Positions 49,977 to 59,805 are shown, counted from the stretch's first letter. The stretch is 64,000 nucleotides of DNA from Thermosulfurimonas sp. F29 (GCF_019688735.1 NZ_JAIFYA010000003.1:310001-374000), one strand, 5' to 3'. The notes: generated by a model not told the origin, from the sequence alone. Numbers and translations: made by a program.

Positions 49977-51052
49977 CAGTGCATGGCCGCGCCGGCGATG
50001 GTCCCCAGCACCGATATGGGCACCTGTTCCTGAATACCGGTGGTGGCCCGGTTAACATTCTGGAGGGCCCGCTTGGCCTCTATGTAGAGGGAGTCGTCGT
50101 TTACCAGTTTGCCCAGGGTGCCCTCGCCGCGGTCGATCTTCTTAGCTATGTGTTCCAGCGAGGCCGCGGCCTGATTCAGATGCTCGTAAAGCTCGTCGTC
50201 GGTGAGGAGCTTGCCCAGGGTGCCCTGCCCTTTGTTGATCTTTTCGGCCACCTCCGCGATGGCCAGCGACCCCTTCTCCACGCTCTTCATGGCCGCCTGG
50301 AAGGAACGATAAAGCTCCTCGTCGGTGAGAAGCTTGCCCAGGGTCCCCTCGCCCCGGGCCATTTTATCCGAAACCCGGCGCAGGTTGGCCATGGTGACCT
50401 GAAAGTCCGTGAAACTGCGGTTGATCTTCCGGTAAAGCTCCTCGTCGGTGAGAAGCTTGCCCAGGGTGCCCTCGCCGCGGGCCAGACGCTCTCCCACGGT
50501 CTTAAAGGCGGCACTGGCGTCCCGGAGGTTGACGATCAACTCCCGGAGGTTGTTCTTTCCCTCCTCGGTGGCCAGGAGATCGGCCAGACCGGCGGTGACC
50601 TTTTCCAGGTTCTTCAGGGCCGGCCCGGCCTCGGCGATAAGTTCACTCAGATCCATGGGGCTTTCCGTGCGGGTAATCACCGCCTTCGGGGGGAGCTTCT
50701 CCGGGGCCTTCCCCTGGCGAATCTCCACGAACCGGTCCCCCAGAACCCCGGCGGTGCGGATGCGGGCCAGCGCGTCCCGCGACAGCCTCACCTCTTTATA
50801 GATGAGAAGCTCCACCCGGGCTTTCCCCTCGGGAAGAAGGGTTATGCGCCCCACCTTGCCGATCTCCACCCCGGCCATCTCCACCCTGGCCCCGCGTACC
50901 AGTCCGGACACATCGTCAAACACCGCGTACACCGGATAGGTGCCCTTCGGAGAAAAGGTCTCCTCCGCCAGCTTCACCGTGAGGTAGCCCAGGGCCAGAA
51001 GGGCCACCAGCACAAAAATCCCCACCTTTATCTCAGTGCTTTTCCTGTACAT
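49976..51052 (-). CDS. mlaD: MlaD-family lipid transport protein with C-terminal repeats
   Basis: 358 residues from the ATG at 51052 (MYRKSTEIKVGIFVLVALLA). One N-terminal transmembrane helix, an MCE domain (about 40-115; VYAVFDDVSGLVRGARVEMA, LGDRFVEIRQG), then a long helical tail with four copies of G(E/Q)GTLGKLLTD(E/D)ELY, spaced 35-55 residues. It binds lipid in the periplasm and works with MlaE and MlaF. It overlaps mlaF by 20 bases. Confidence 0.93.
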   Translation of the reverse strand: MYRKSTEIKVGIFVLVALLALGYLTVKLAEETFSPKGTYPVYAVFDDVSGLVRGARVEMAGVEIGKVGRITLLPEGKARVELLIYKEVRLSRDALARIRTAGVLGDRFVEIRQGKAPEKLPPKAVITRTESPMDLSELIAEAGPALKNLEKVTAGLADLLATEEGKNNLRELIVNLRDASAAFKTVGERLARGEGTLGKLLTDEELYRKINRSFTDFQVTMANLRRVSDKMARGEGTLGKLLTDEELYRSFQAAMKSVEKGSLAIAEVAEKINKGQGTLGKLLTDDELYEHLNQAAASLEHIAKKIDRGEGTLGKLVNDDSLYIEAKRALQNVNRATTGIQEQVPISVLGTIAGAAMH

Positions 51053-51803
51053 TTTGGACCTCCTCGGGATGACATCCCTCAAAGGCACTTTTCAAAAAGG
51101 CCCTGACAAAGGGATGTTCGCTGCGTCGGATCTCCTCCGGCGGTCCCTCGGCCACCACGCGCCCCTCGTGCAGGATGGCGATGAAGTCCGCGGCCTGCAT
51201 GGCAATGGGCACATCGTGACTGACCACCACCCCGGTAAGCCCGTAGCGACGCTGGGTGTCCCGTATGAGTTTCATGATGGAGACCTGGAGAATGGGGTCG
51301 AGCCCGGTGGTGGGCTCGTCAAAGAGGATGATCTCCGGCTCGAGGGCGAGGGCCCGGGCCAGGGCCGCCCTCTTTCTCATTCCTCCGGAAAGCTCCGAGG
51401 GATACTTGTCCCGGGCCTCAAGGAGCCCCACCACCGCGAGCTTCTCCTCCACCCTCCTTTCGATCTCCCTCCGGGAAAGCCGGGTGTGCTCCATAAGGGG
51501 GAAGGCCACATTTTCGGCCACGGTCATGGAGTCAAAAAGGGCCCCCTCCTGAAAGAGGAATCCGAAACGCCGGCGAAGTTCCTGCCACTGGCGATCCGAA
51601 AAGGAGGTCACCTCCCGGCCGTCGATGAGGATGCGCCCCCGGTCCGGGCGCAGGAGACCAATGATGTGTTTCAAAAGCACGCTTTTTCCGGTGCCGCTTC
51701 GCCCCATGATGAAGGTGAGCTTTCCCGCGGGGATCTTAAGATTAACCCCCCGGAGGACCTCCTGTTCCCCGAATCTCTTATGTAAATCGATGAGCTCCAC
51801 CAT
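51033..51803 (-). CDS. mlaF: ABC transporter ATP-binding protein MlaF
   Basis: 256 residues from the ATG at 51803 (MVELIDLHKRFGEQEVLRGV). Walker A FIMGRSGTGKSVLLKHIIG, Q-loop FLFQEGALFDSM, signature LSGGMRKRAALARALA, Walker B EIILFDEPTTGLDP and H-loop VVSHDV. It powers retrograde or anterograde phospholipid movement between the membranes through MlaE and MlaD. It follows mlaE by two bases and overlaps mlaD. Confidence 0.95.
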   Translation of the reverse strand: MVELIDLHKRFGEQEVLRGVNLKIPAGKLTFIMGRSGTGKSVLLKHIIGLLRPDRGRILIDGREVTSFSDRQWQELRRRFGFLFQEGALFDSMTVAENVAFPLMEHTRLSRREIERRVEEKLAVVGLLEARDKYPSELSGGMRKRAALARALALEPEIILFDEPTTGLDPILQVSIMKLIRDTQRRYGLTGVVVSHDVPIAMQAADFIAILHEGRVVAEGPPEEIRRSEHPFVRAFLKSAFEGCHPEEVQNVQEKH

Positions 51804-51805
51804 GG

Positions 51806-52579
51806 TCAAAACAGTAGCGAGGTCATTATGTAATCACCCACCAGAATGCTCACCGAGGCCATCACCACGGCTTCGGTGGTGGCCCGCCCCACGCCCTCGG
51901 CTCCCCCGGCGGCGTTGTAGCCCTTGTAACAGCCTATTATGGAAAGAAGCCCGCCGAAAACGAAGGCCTTGTAAAGGCCGCTGGCGATGTCCATCCACTC
52001 CACCATCTCCTGCATCTTCTTGACGAAGATCCCGGCGTCCACCTTGAGAAGGATCACCCCCACGAGATATCCCCCGGCAATCCCCACCACATCGGCGATC
52101 ACCGTAAGGAGCGGAAGCATGAGCACCGCGGCCCAGAACCGGGGCACCACCAGGTAGTGCACGGGATTTACCGCCATCACCTCCAGGGCGTCGATCTGTT
52201 CGGTAACCCGCATGGTGCCCAGTTCCGCGGCCATGGCCGAGCCGGCCCGGGCCGTGACCATGAGACTGGTGAGCACCGGCCCCAGCTCCCGCACCAGGGA
52301 AAGGGCCACTAGACCACCCAGCAAACTCTCCCCCCCGAACTTGGAAAGGGCCCGATAGCTCTGAAAGGCGATCACCATTCCGGAAAAAAGCGCGGTGAGC
52401 ACCACCACCAGAAGGGAATTCACCCCCACGAACTCCATCTGCTTAAAGAAGAGCCGCACCCGATAGGGAGGCCTGAAGGTGTAAGCCAGCACGGAAAGAA
52501 AAAGAAGAAACATCCCGCCGGCCTGGGAAACGAATCCCAATCCCACCCTCCCGAGATACTGAAGCAGACCCGTCATCAC
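51806..52579 (-). CDS. mlaE: ABC transporter permease MlaE
   Basis: 257 residues with the MlaE/YrbE pattern: FVGVNSLLVVVLTALFSGMV, LVRELGPVLTSLMVTARAGS, AAELGTMRVTEQIDALEVMA and the late GCYKGYNAAGGAEGVGRATT. About five to six membrane segments. First gene of the mlaE-mlaF-mlaD-WPLF operon on the minus strand. Confidence 0.96.
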   Translation of the reverse strand: MMTGLLQYLGRVGLGFVSQAGGMFLLFLSVLAYTFRPPYRVRLFFKQMEFVGVNSLLVVVLTALFSGMVIAFQSYRALSKFGGESLLGGLVALSLVRELGPVLTSLMVTARAGSAMAAELGTMRVTEQIDALEVMAVNPVHYLVVPRFWAAVLMLPLLTVIADVVGIAGGYLVGVILLKVDAGIFVKKMQEMVEWMDIASGLYKAFVFGGLLSIIGCYKGYNAAGGAEGVGRATTEAVVMASVSILVGDYIMTSLLF

Positions 52580-52610
52580 CCACCTCGCCGATCATACTTC
52601 TTATACTCCA

Positions 52611-53450
52611 TCAATTGTTGACCAGCAACCTCGAGATTTCCCGAAAAGAGGGCACTCCGGCCAGCCCCGGCCGACTAACCTTGATGGCGGCCATCTCCAC
52701 GGCCTTCTCCAGGGCAAAAACGGGATCTCTTTTCCGGAAAAGCAGACCGAAAAAGGCCCCGGCCAGGACATCCCCGGCTCCGGTGGGGTCCGTTGCGGGA
52801 ACGCGGCGAGCGGGGAAAAAACGCTCCCGGTGCCCCTCGAAAAGACTGGCCCCCTCCGCTCCCCGGGTAAGGACCAGGAGATCCGTCCTCTCGCGAAGGG
52901 CTCCGAGAAGCCCCGGGAGGTCCGCGGCCAGGTCCTCCTCGCTCACCACCACCGCGGCAAACCGCGGCATTCCGGAAAGGTCGGGAATCGCCGGCCGCAC
53001 GGTGCCGTCCGGGGCCACCCTCCGGAACCATCCCTGGGGATTGGCCACGATAAACCCCCAGCGGAAGGCCCGCTCGTAGATCTCCGCCGAGGGAGGAATC
53101 TCGTCGAGCACCGGGGCGAGGTGCAGGACCTCCGTCTCAAGCGGTCTTTCAAAAAGGGACTCCGGCGCCAGCGGACGGGCCCTGGCCAGAACCCGCTGGC
53201 GCCGGCCCTCCGGTGTCTCCAGGTTCTCGAAAACGGTGGTTTCCGGGGAGTCCTGATGGAGAAAAGAGATCTCCGGGAAGAGGGCCTCGAGCCGCTCCCG
53301 GCCCTCGGCGGAGGCGGTGAACACCCGCACGGCAAAACCCAGACGGCGCACGGTGAGTCCGGCGTAAAGAACCGCCCCGCCGAACCGGAAACCTCCTCCC
53401 GGAAGCACATCCAGGGTAAGGTGTCCCACCAGCAGGTAACGGCCCATCAA
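52611..53450 (-). CDS. PfkB-family carbohydrate kinase
   Basis: 279 residues. Ribokinase fold: [20 protein letters not shown] near the N-terminus and the PfkB signature [20 protein letters not shown] with the catalytic Asp near residue 233. Shorter than most ribokinases. The sugar is not evident. The start overlaps the ilvD stop by 4 bases, and mlaE follows 31 bases further on. Confidence 0.88.
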   Translation of the reverse strand: MMGRYLLVGHLTLDVLPGGGFRFGGAVLYAGLTVRRLGFAVRVFTASAEGRERLEALFPEISFLHQDSPETTVFENLETPEGRRQRVLARARPLAPESLFERPLETEVLHLAPVLDEIPPSAEIYERAFRWGFIVANPQGWFRRVAPDGTVRPAIPDLSGMPRFAAVVVSEEDLAADLPGLLGALRERTDLLVLTRGAEGASLFEGHRERFFPARRVPATDPTGAGDVLAGAFFGLLFRKRDPVFALEKAVEMAAIKVSRPGLAGVPSFREISRLLVNN

Positions 53451-55105
53451 TCCTCGAGCACGGCTCCTCTGGCCCCCGAACTGACCAGGCGGGCGTAACG
53501 GGCCAGCACCCCGGACACCCTTTTTTTCCTAGGGCGCCACCTGCGCCGCCTTTCCTCCAGCTCCTCCTCCGGGATCAGAAGATCCAGTCTTCGGGCGGGT
53601 ATGTCTATGCGGATCCGATCCCCCTCCCGCACCAGGGCGATGGGGCCGCCCTCGGCGGCCTCCGGGGACACATGCCCGATGCAGGCCCCCTGAGTGCCCC
53701 CGCTGAAACGCCCGTCGGTGATGAGCGCCACCGAGGACCCCAGCCCCATTCCGATCAGGGCCGAGGTGGGGGAAAGCATCTCCCGCATACCCGGGCCGCC
53801 CCGGGGGCCCTCGTAACGGATCACCACCACATCCCCCGGACGGATCTTCCCCCCCAGGATGGCCCGGTAGGCCTCTTCCTCGGAGTCGAAGACCCGGGCC
53901 GGACCCTCGTGGCGCATCATCTCGGGCACCACCGCGCTGGTCTTGACCACCGCTCCCTCCGGAGCCAGCGTCCCCCACAGGATGGCAATGCCTCCCTCCT
54001 CACGATAAGCCCTCTCCACCGGCCGGATCACCTCGGGATCCCTTATCGCCGCGGACTCGAGCACCTCCGAGAGCCTCCTTCCGGTCCCGGTGAGAACCCC
54101 GGTATCGACAACCCCCACCCGGGTGAGTTCTCTGAGCACCGCCGGGATCCCCCCGGCCTCGTGGAGGTCCGGAACGCTGTGGGGTCCGGCGGGAATCAAA
54201 CTGGCCAGGACCGGAGTCCGGCGCGAGATCTCGTCAAAGATCGTAAGGGGCAGATCTATCCCGGCCTCCCGGGCGATGGCCGGAACATGGAGCACCGTGT
54301 TGGTGGAACATCCCAGGGCCATGTCCACGGCGATGGCGTTACGGAAGGCCGCCTCGGTGGCGATCTTCCGAGGGGTGATCCTCCTGCGCAGGAGTTCCAC
54401 CACCTTCATTCCGGTCCGCTTGGCCAGACGCAGGCGTTCGGCGGTCACCGCAGGGGCGGTGCCGTTTCCGGGAAGGGCCAGGCCCAGGGCCTCGGAGAGA
54501 CAGTTCATGGAATTGGCGGTGAACATACCCGCGCAGGAACCGCAGGTGGGGCAGGCACAGGCCTCGAGTTCCGCCAGTTCCTCCTCGCTCATTTCCCCCT
54601 TGCGCACCCGGCCGACGCCCTCGAAGACCGAAATGAGATTGACCTCCCGCCCGCGGAAACGACCGGTGAGCATGGGCCCGCCGGAGACGAGAAGCGCCGG
54701 AATATTCAGACGCAGGGCGGCCATGAGCATGCCCGGCGTAATCTTGTCGCAGCTCGAGACCAAGACCAGGGCGTCAAAGGCGTGCGCCCGGGCCATGATC
54801 TCTATGGAATCGGCGATGACCTCCCGGGACACCAGGGAATAACGCATACCCTCGTGGTTCATGGCAATACCGTCACAGACCCCTATGACCCCGAATTCCA
54901 GGGGTACCCCGCCGGCCATCCGCACCCCGGCCTTTACCGCCTCGGTGATCTGCCGGAGATGCATGTGCCCGGGCACGATCTCGTTGAAGGAATTGACCAC
55001 CCCCACCAGAGGCCGACGCAGTTCCTCGTCGGTAAGCCCCAGGGCCCGGAGAAGGGACCGATGCGGGGCTCGCTCAAGCCCCTTTTTTATGCGATCGCTG
55101 CGCAT
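53447..55105 (-). CDS. ilvD: Dihydroxy-acid dehydratase
   Basis: 552 residues from the ATG at 55105 ([20 protein letters not shown]), with GGAGGGAG upstream. Fe-S cluster cysteines stand in [19 protein letters not shown] and [20 protein letters not shown]. Further family motifs are [20 protein letters not shown] and [20 protein letters not shown]. It makes 2-keto acids for valine, isoleucine and leucine synthesis. Confidence 0.97.
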   Translation of the reverse strand: MRSDRIKKGLERAPHRSLLRALGLTDEELRRPLVGVVNSFNEIVPGHMHLRQITEAVKAGVRMAGGVPLEFGVIGVCDGIAMNHEGMRYSLVSREVIADSIEIMARAHAFDALVLVSSCDKITPGMLMAALRLNIPALLVSGGPMLTGRFRGREVNLISVFEGVGRVRKGEMSEEELAELEACACPTCGSCAGMFTANSMNCLSEALGLALPGNGTAPAVTAERLRLAKRTGMKVVELLRRRITPRKIATEAAFRNAIAVDMALGCSTNTVLHVPAIAREAGIDLPLTIFDEISRRTPVLASLIPAGPHSVPDLHEAGGIPAVLRELTRVGVVDTGVLTGTGRRLSEVLESAAIRDPEVIRPVERAYREEGGIAILWGTLAPEGAVVKTSAVVPEMMRHEGPARVFDSEEEAYRAILGGKIRPGDVVVIRYEGPRGGPGMREMLSPTSALIGMGLGSSVALITDGRFSGGTQGACIGHVSPEAAEGGPIALVREGDRIRIDIPARRLDLLIPEEELEERRRRWRPRKKRVSGVLARYARLVSSGARGAVLED

Positions 55106-55196
55106 GGCCACTCCCTCCTTTTTTCCACTCTTTATAGCACCACTTCCCGCCTTTAAAAACGGCAAAATCTCCCTCCCCACTTTAAGCTGAAGCACA

Positions 55197-55217
55197 TCCA
55201 TCCCGTTAACCGGGAAT
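55197..55217. repeat. 21-bp direct repeat, left copy
   Basis: Perfect over 21 bases with 55638-55658, and 25 of 26 bases match if four more bases to the right are counted. It contains a small hairpin, TCCCG-TTAAC-CGGGA. The copies are 441 bases apart and enclose two tiny membrane-protein genes. Confidence 0.9.
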
Positions 55218-55269
55218 GAGGGGGCGGGAAAACTTTTCTTTACGGAAATGCCGGAGTATATTCTGACTT

Positions 55270-55452
55270 ATGGACCATTCCCAGCGGAGAAGAGCGGCCG
55301 AACTTTTTACGGAATTCTTCAAGATTGTACTTGCGGGAGTGGTTATAGGCGGTCTCTGGAAAGGTAGAGCGGATGTGATTCTTGCCGGATGTGTCGGATG
55401 TTTTGCTGCCGGTTGGTTGGCTATTATTCTGAGCAAGGAGGTAGAGGAGTGA
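55270..55452 (+). CDS. Small membrane protein, unknown function
   Basis: 60 residues: MDHSQRRRAAELFTEFFKIV, then LAGVVIGGLWKGRADVILAG and a second hydrophobic stretch VGCFAAGWLAIIL. Two membrane helices with the charged start inside are likely. TATATT lies 8 bases before the ATG, so the transcript may be leaderless. A second tiny gene overlaps its stop codon by 4 bases. I do not recognise the family. Confidence 0.6.
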   Translation: MDHSQRRRAAELFTEFFKIVLAGVVIGGLWKGRADVILAGCVGCFAAGWLAIILSKEVEE

Positions 55453-55544
55453 ATGTTTTCATATATTTAACTGTTTTCGTAGTGATTTTCGGGTTATCGG
55501 TACTCGTTTATGATAGGCTTACCTCGCGAAAACCGGCAAATTGA
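55449..55544 (+). CDS. 31-residue membrane peptide, unknown function
   Basis: From a GTG that overlaps the previous stop (GTGA), it reads MNVFIYLTVFVVIFGLSVLV then YDRLTSRKPAN. A single membrane helix with a basic tail, like short holin-, toxin- or subunit-type membrane peptides. GGAGG lies about 7 bases upstream. Coupling to the 60-residue gene is the main support. Confidence 0.5.
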   Translation: MNVFIYLTVFVVIFGLSVLVYDRLTSRKPAN

Positions 55545-55576
55545 CCCTGCTATGCCCGTTAAAGACCCTTTCGTGG

Positions 55577-55599
55577 GGGTGCCTCCTGAGGGAGCACCC
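55577..55599. other. Hairpin after the small membrane genes
   Basis: GGGTGCCTCC and GGGAGCACCC pair (one mismatch) around a TGA loop. A second stem, GGAGG-TACC-CCTCC, lies at 55627-55640, followed at once by the right copy of the 21-bp repeat. No T-run follows either, so an intrinsic terminator is doubtful. Confidence 0.45.
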
Positions 55600-55637
55600 A
55601 TTGCGTTGTTATCAGAGGTATAACCCGGAGGTACCCC

Positions 55638-55658
55638 TCCATCCCGTTAACCGGGAAT
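55638..55658. repeat. 21-bp direct repeat, right copy
   Basis: Second copy of the repeat at 55197-55217. It ends about 65 bases before the nfu start. Confidence 0.9.
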
Positions 55659-55725
55659 CAGGGCTGCCTTGCCTTTTCGGGAAAAGCGATTAATTTTAGC
55701 TCAAATCCGGAAAGGGGGTTTTGTC

Positions 55726-55950
55726 ATGCGGGAAGCGGTGGAAGCGGCGCTGGCCAAGGTAAGGCCCATGCTCCAGGCCGACGGGGGAGATGTCGAGCTG
55801 GTGGAGATCACCGAGGACGGGGTGGTAAAGGTACGCCTGCGCGGGGCCTGCGGGGCCTGTCCCATGTCCCAGATGACCCTCAAGATGGGCATCGAGCGTT
55901 TCCTCAAGAAGGAAGTCCCCGAAGTGAAGGCCGTTGAGGCCGTGATGTAA
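55726..55950 (+). CDS. NifU C-terminal-domain (Nfu) Fe-S scaffold/carrier protein
   Basis: 74 residues from the ATG at 55726, with AAAGGGGG upstream. The single Nfu domain has [20 protein letters not shown] and [20 protein letters not shown], with the CX2C pair that carries the cluster between two subunits. First gene of the nfu-rpoZ-dnaJ-moaC-dksA-galT-rsmG run. Confidence 0.93.
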   Translation: MREAVEAALAKVRPMLQADGGDVELVEITEDGVVKVRLRGACGACPMSQMTLKMGIERFLKKEVPEVKAVEAVM

Positions 55951-55961
55951 GGAGGAGGGCT

Positions 55962-56225
55962 ATGGCCCGGGTCACCGTTGAGGATTGTCTGGAGAAGGTT
56001 CCCAATCGTTTCAAACTCATTCATCTCACCGTGGAAAGGGTGAAACAGCTTCGCAAAGGGGCGAGACCCCTGGTGGAATGCGACAACAAAGAGATCGTTA
56101 CCGCCCTTCGGGAGATCGCGGCGGGAAAGGTGACCTTCGAAAACATAAAAGATCTGGCCAGGGAGGCCGAGGAGTTTTCCATATCCGATCTCCTCGAGGG
56201 CAAGGCCTCCGGTGAGGAGTCGTGA
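55962..56225 (+). CDS. rpoZ: RNA polymerase omega subunit
   Basis: 87 residues: [20 protein letters not shown] is the omega N-terminus, and [20 protein letters not shown] the conserved second helix. It helps assemble RNA polymerase. GGAGGAGG lies upstream. Its stop overlaps the dnaJ start by 4 bases. Confidence 0.92.
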   Translation: MARVTVEDCLEKVPNRFKLIHLTVERVKQLRKGARPLVECDNKEIVTALREIAAGKVTFENIKDLAREAEEFSISDLLEGKASGEES

Positions 56226-57346
56226 AAAAGGACTACTATGCCATCCTGGGAGTTCCCCGCAACGCCACTCAGGAGGAGATCAAAAAGGCCTATCGCCGTC
56301 TGGCCCTGAAGTATCATCCTGATCGCAATCCCGGCGATCGGGAGGCCGAGGAGAGGTTCAAGGAGATCTCCGAGGCCTACGAGGTCCTTTCCGATCCGGA
56401 AAAACGGGCCATATACGACTCTCAGGGAATGGCCGGGCTTCACCGGACCGGTTTTCGCGGTTTCGAGGATGTGGAGGACATCTTTTCGGCCTTCTCGGAC
56501 CTCTTTGAGGAGTTCTTCGGTTTCGGCTTTAGGGAGAGACCGGGGCGCAGACCCCGCCCGGGGGCGGACCTCTCCTACGAGCTGACCCTCACCCTGGAGG
56601 AGGTTTACTCCGGCAAGGAGGCCGAGGTTACCCTGGAGAAGTACGAACGCTGCGAGACCTGCGGGGGCTCGGGGGTCGCTCCCGGGGCCCAGCCCAGATA
56701 CTGTCCGGTCTGCAAGGGTCGGGGGCACATCGTTCATTCCGAGGGATTTTTCCGGGTGAGCACCACCTGCCCTAACTGTCGCGGGGTGGGCACCTATGTT
56801 TCCGACCCCTGTCCCCGCTGCCGGGGTGAGGGCAGAGTCTGGCGGCGCAAGAGGTTGAAGGTAAAGATTCCCCCGGGAGTGGATGAGGGCAGCGTGGTGC
56901 GGGTGCCCGGAGAGGGGGAGGCGGGGCTCTACGGTGGTCCGGCCGGGGACCTCTACCTCCGCATCCGTACCAAGCCGCACGACTACTTCCGCCGCGAGGG
57001 CAAAAACCTGCACCTGGATCTGATCATCGGAGTGGTGGACGCCATCCTGGGGGCCGAGACCGAGGTGCGTCACCTCTCCGGCGAGAAGATCAGGATCGAG
57101 ATCCCCCGGGGGAGCCAGCCCGGCGATCGCCTCCTCATAAAGGGAAAAGGGCTACCGGATCCCCGGGGAGGAGAGCCCGGGGATCTCATTGTGCACCTGG
57201 AGGTGCGGCTTCCCGGCCGGGTGAACCGCGAACAGGAGGAACTCCTCCGGCGATTCGCCGAACTGGAAAAATCCCGGGGGCCTGAGGTGAAGGGACGCCG
57301 AAAAAAGAGCTTCTGGGAAAGGCTCTTCAGGGAGACGGAGAAGTGA
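56222..57346 (+). CDS. dnaJ: Chaperone protein DnaJ
   Basis: 374 residues starting with GTG. J domain with HPD ([18 protein letters not shown]), a Gly/Phe segment ([13 protein letters not shown]), four zinc motifs ([32 protein letters not shown]) and the beta C-terminal domains. It delivers clients to DnaK; neither dnaK nor grpE is in the window. Coupled to rpoZ and moaC by 4-base overlaps. Confidence 0.96.
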   Translation: MKKDYYAILGVPRNATQEEIKKAYRRLALKYHPDRNPGDREAEERFKEISEAYEVLSDPEKRAIYDSQGMAGLHRTGFRGFEDVEDIFSAFSDLFEEFFGFGFRERPGRRPRPGADLSYELTLTLEEVYSGKEAEVTLEKYERCETCGGSGVAPGAQPRYCPVCKGRGHIVHSEGFFRVSTTCPNCRGVGTYVSDPCPRCRGEGRVWRRKRLKVKIPPGVDEGSVVRVPGEGEAGLYGGPAGDLYLRIRTKPHDYFRREGKNLHLDLIIGVVDAILGAETEVRHLSGEKIRIEIPRGSQPGDRLLIKGKGLPDPRGGEPGDLIVHLEVRLPGRVNREQEELLRRFAELEKSRGPEVKGRRKKSFWERLFRETEK

Positions 57347-57846
57347 GCTTCACGCACCTTGCCCCTGACGGAAGCGCCCGCATGGTGGATGTGTCGGAAA
57401 AGGCCCCCACGGTGCGGGAGGCCGTGGCCCGGGGACGGGTTCTACTGGGCGAGAAGGTCTTTCCCCTGGTGAGGGATCGGAACCTCCCCAAGGGGGATCT
57501 CTTCGGGGCGGCCCGCATAGCCGGGATCCTCGCGGCAAAAAGGACCTGGGAACTCATCCCCCTGTGTCATCCCCTTCCCCTCACCAGGATCGAGATCAAC
57601 TTCGCCCTGAACGAAGAGTCCCGGAGCCTGGAGATCGAGGCCCGGGTGCGCACCGTGGCCCAGACCGGGGTGGAGATGGAGGCCCTTACCGCCGTGTCCG
57701 TGGCGGCCCTCACCGTGTACGACATGTGCAAGGGGATTGACAAAGCCGTCCGGATTACGGATATTCGGCTGATAAGAAAGACCGGGGGCAAAAGCGGGGA
57801 GGTGATCCTCGAGGAAGGAGGACTTTATGGATCCCAGGAAGCTTGA
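57343..57846 (+). CDS. moaC: Cyclic pyranopterin monophosphate synthase MoaC
   Basis: 167 residues from a GTG overlapping the dnaJ stop. [20 protein letters not shown], then [20 protein letters not shown] and [30 protein letters not shown] and [20 protein letters not shown] are all MoaC hallmarks. It makes precursor Z for molybdenum/tungsten cofactor. Overlaps dksA by 20 bases. Confidence 0.97.
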   Translation: MSFTHLAPDGSARMVDVSEKAPTVREAVARGRVLLGEKVFPLVRDRNLPKGDLFGAARIAGILAAKRTWELIPLCHPLPLTRIEINFALNEESRSLEIEARVRTVAQTGVEMEALTAVSVAALTVYDMCKGIDKAVRITDIRLIRKTGGKSGEVILEEGGLYGSQEA

Positions 57847-58189
57847 GCACTTCAAAAATCTCCTCATCGAGAAGAAAAAGAAACTCCTTGCCGAGGCGGA
57901 TCGCACCTTTCACGCCCTGGAGGGGGGCGCGGAACACCTGGCGGATCCCACCGACATCGCCACCATGGAAAGTGATCTCGGCTTTGAGCTGCGCCTGCGG
58001 GATCGGGAGCGCAAACTCATAAAAAAGATCGACAGGGCCCTGCAAAAGATCGAGGAGGGGTCTTACGGAATATGTGAGGCCTGCGGGGAGGAGATCGAGG
58101 AGAAGCGTCTCGAGGCCCGTCCGGAGGCCACCCTCTGCATCCGGTGCAAGCGCGAGCAGGAGAGAATGGAGAGGTTGCGCGGGGAATAG
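57827..58189 (+). CDS. DksA/TraR-family zinc-finger regulator
   Basis: 120 residues. A long coiled coil from the start ([20 protein letters not shown]) with the acidic tip region DPTDIATMESD, then a C4 zinc finger (GICEACGEEI, ATLCIRCK). DksA-like proteins enter the secondary channel of RNA polymerase and modulate initiation with ppGpp. GGAGGAC precedes the ATG inside moaC. Confidence 0.92.
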   Translation: MDPRKLEHFKNLLIEKKKKLLAEADRTFHALEGGAEHLADPTDIATMESDLGFELRLRDRERKLIKKIDRALQKIEEGSYGICEACGEEIEEKRLEARPEATLCIRCKREQERMERLRGE

Positions 58190-58192
58190 ACC

Positions 58193-59173
58193 TTGCCGGA
58201 AATTCGTGAGGATCCGGTAAGCGGGAGACTGGCCCTGGTAGCGCCGGAAAGGGGCCGGCGTCCCACCGACTTCCGGGTTCCGGAGGAAAAGACCGAGACC
58301 TTCCGCTGTCCCTTCTGTCCGGGGAACGAGGAACTCACTCCTCCGGAGATACTGCGCCTGCCCCCGGAGGGGAACTCCTGGAAGGTCCGGGTGGTGCCCA
58401 ACCGCTACCCGGCCCTCCACCCCGAAACCGCCTACGCGGAAAGCCACTCTCCCTTTTACCGGAGAAGTCCCGGAGCGGGGCACCACGAGGTCGTCATCGA
58501 GACCCCCGATCACGGAAAACCCCTTCACGAGTTTACCCCGGAGGAGGCGGACCTCCTTTTTCAGGCCTTTTTTCTCCGGGCTCGGGAATTTGCGGCCGAG
58601 GGGCGCTGGCGCTATGTCCTCCTTTTCAAGAATAGGGGACGTCGGGCCGGAGCCTCGCTCAGTCACAGTCACAGTCAGATCCTGGCCCTGCCCTTCGTGC
58701 CGGGCCTGGTGGAACGGGAAATGGTCCGGGCCGAGGCCTTTCTCAGGGAAACCGGCGAGTGTCTCTTCTGCCGGCTCGTGCGGGAGGAGGCCTCCGGACC
58801 GCGAATTCTTGCGGTGGACGAACACTTCGTGGCCTTTCAGGCCTTTGCTCCCCGCCAGCCCCTGGAGACCTGGATCGTCTCCAGGATCCACGGCCAGACC
58901 TTCTGGGAGATGACTTCGGATCTGCGCCTCGAGTTCGTCGCCCTTCTTCTCCGGATCCTCCGGGCTCTGGAGGCGACCCTCCCCGGACTCCCCTACAACT
59001 TCTTTCTCCACACCGAACCCCTGGGATCCCCTGCCCTTCCCTTTTTTCACTGGCACCTCGAGCTGGTGCCGGCCCTCACCCGGGTGGCCGGCTTCGAGTG
59101 GGGGGCCGAGGCCTACATAGTGCCCGTCCGTCCGGAAGAGGCCGCGGCCTTTCTGCGTCCGCTTATAAAATGA
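58193..59173 (+). CDS. galT: Galactose-1-phosphate uridylyltransferase-like protein
   Basis: 326 residues from a TTG at 58193 (MPEIREDPVSGRLALVAPER). CPFCPGNEELTPPEI gives the CX2C zinc site; SLSHSHSQILALP carries the catalytic HXH region (HSH where HPH is usual); the late FFHWHLELVP supplies further ligands. It exchanges UMP between glucose-1-P and galactose-1-P, or acts as an ADP-glucose-type relative. No other Leloir genes are close. Overlaps rsmG by 4 bases. Confidence 0.88.
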   Translation: MPEIREDPVSGRLALVAPERGRRPTDFRVPEEKTETFRCPFCPGNEELTPPEILRLPPEGNSWKVRVVPNRYPALHPETAYAESHSPFYRRSPGAGHHEVVIETPDHGKPLHEFTPEEADLLFQAFFLRAREFAAEGRWRYVLLFKNRGRRAGASLSHSHSQILALPFVPGLVEREMVRAEAFLRETGECLFCRLVREEASGPRILAVDEHFVAFQAFAPRQPLETWIVSRIHGQTFWEMTSDLRLEFVALLLRILRALEATLPGLPYNFFLHTEPLGSPALPFFHWHLELVPALTRVAGFEWGAEAYIVPVRPEEAAAFLRPLIK

Positions 59174-59805
59174 CCCCGGAGAGGTTCCGGCGGGAGGTGC
59201 GGAGGATCGTCCCCGGGGCCACGGAGGAGGCCGTGGAAAGGCTCCTCGCCTTCGCCCGTCTCTTAGCGGAGTTCGCCCATCCCCTGGGTCTCGTCGGCGA
59301 GAGGCGGGCAAAACGCCTCCTTTCCGAGCACCTCCTGGACGCGGTGTTTCTGGTGCCCCACCTCACCGGAGGACCGGTGGCGGACCTGGGAAGCGGTGCC
59401 GGGCTTCCCGGGATGGTGCTGGCGATAATGCGGCCGGAACTGGAGGTGTGGCTGGTGGAGCCCCGCCGCAGGGCGGTCTCCTTTCTGGAATATGCCCGGG
59501 CTACCCTCGACCTTCCCGGGGTCCGGGTGGTGCGGGCCCGGGCCGAGGACACGGAGGTGCCGCGAAACTACTTCGCCGCGGTGACGGCGAGGGCCGTGGC
59601 CGATCTCGCCAAACTGTGGAGACTTTCCGAACCGCTCCTGAGGACCAACGGGATCCTCCTGGCCCCCAAGGGGCCGCGGGGTGAAGCCGAAATCCGGGAA
59701 CTCCTGCGGCGAAGACCCGACCTGGGGATCGAAAAACACCCCTACCGCACCACCGGCCCCAAGACCCTGCTACTGATAAAGGTGTTCAAAGGGTCTCCCA
59801 GTTGA
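59170..59805 (+). CDS. rsmG: 16S rRNA (guanine527-N7)-methyltransferase RsmG
   Basis: 211 residues from the ATG at 59170. The SAM motif is VADLGSGAGLPGMVLAIMRP, followed by LVEPRRRAVSFLEYARATLD and VTARAVADLAKLWRLSEPLL, GILLAPKGPRGEAEI. It methylates G527 of 16S rRNA. Its last 20 bases overlap the convergent zinc-ribbon gene. Confidence 0.94.
   Translation: MTPERFRREVRRIVPGATEEAVERLLAFARLLAEFAHPLGLVGERRAKRLLSEHLLDAVFLVPHLTGGPVADLGSGAGLPGMVLAIMRPELEVWLVEPRRRAVSFLEYARATLDLPGVRVVRARAEDTEVPRNYFAAVTARAVADLAKLWRLSEPLLRTNGILLAPKGPRGEAEIRELLRRRPDLGIEKHPYRTTGPKTLLLIKVFKGSPS

Noticed and set aside
55627-55660. Stem-loops before nfu as an intrinsic terminator
   Set aside because: No T-run follows on either strand.
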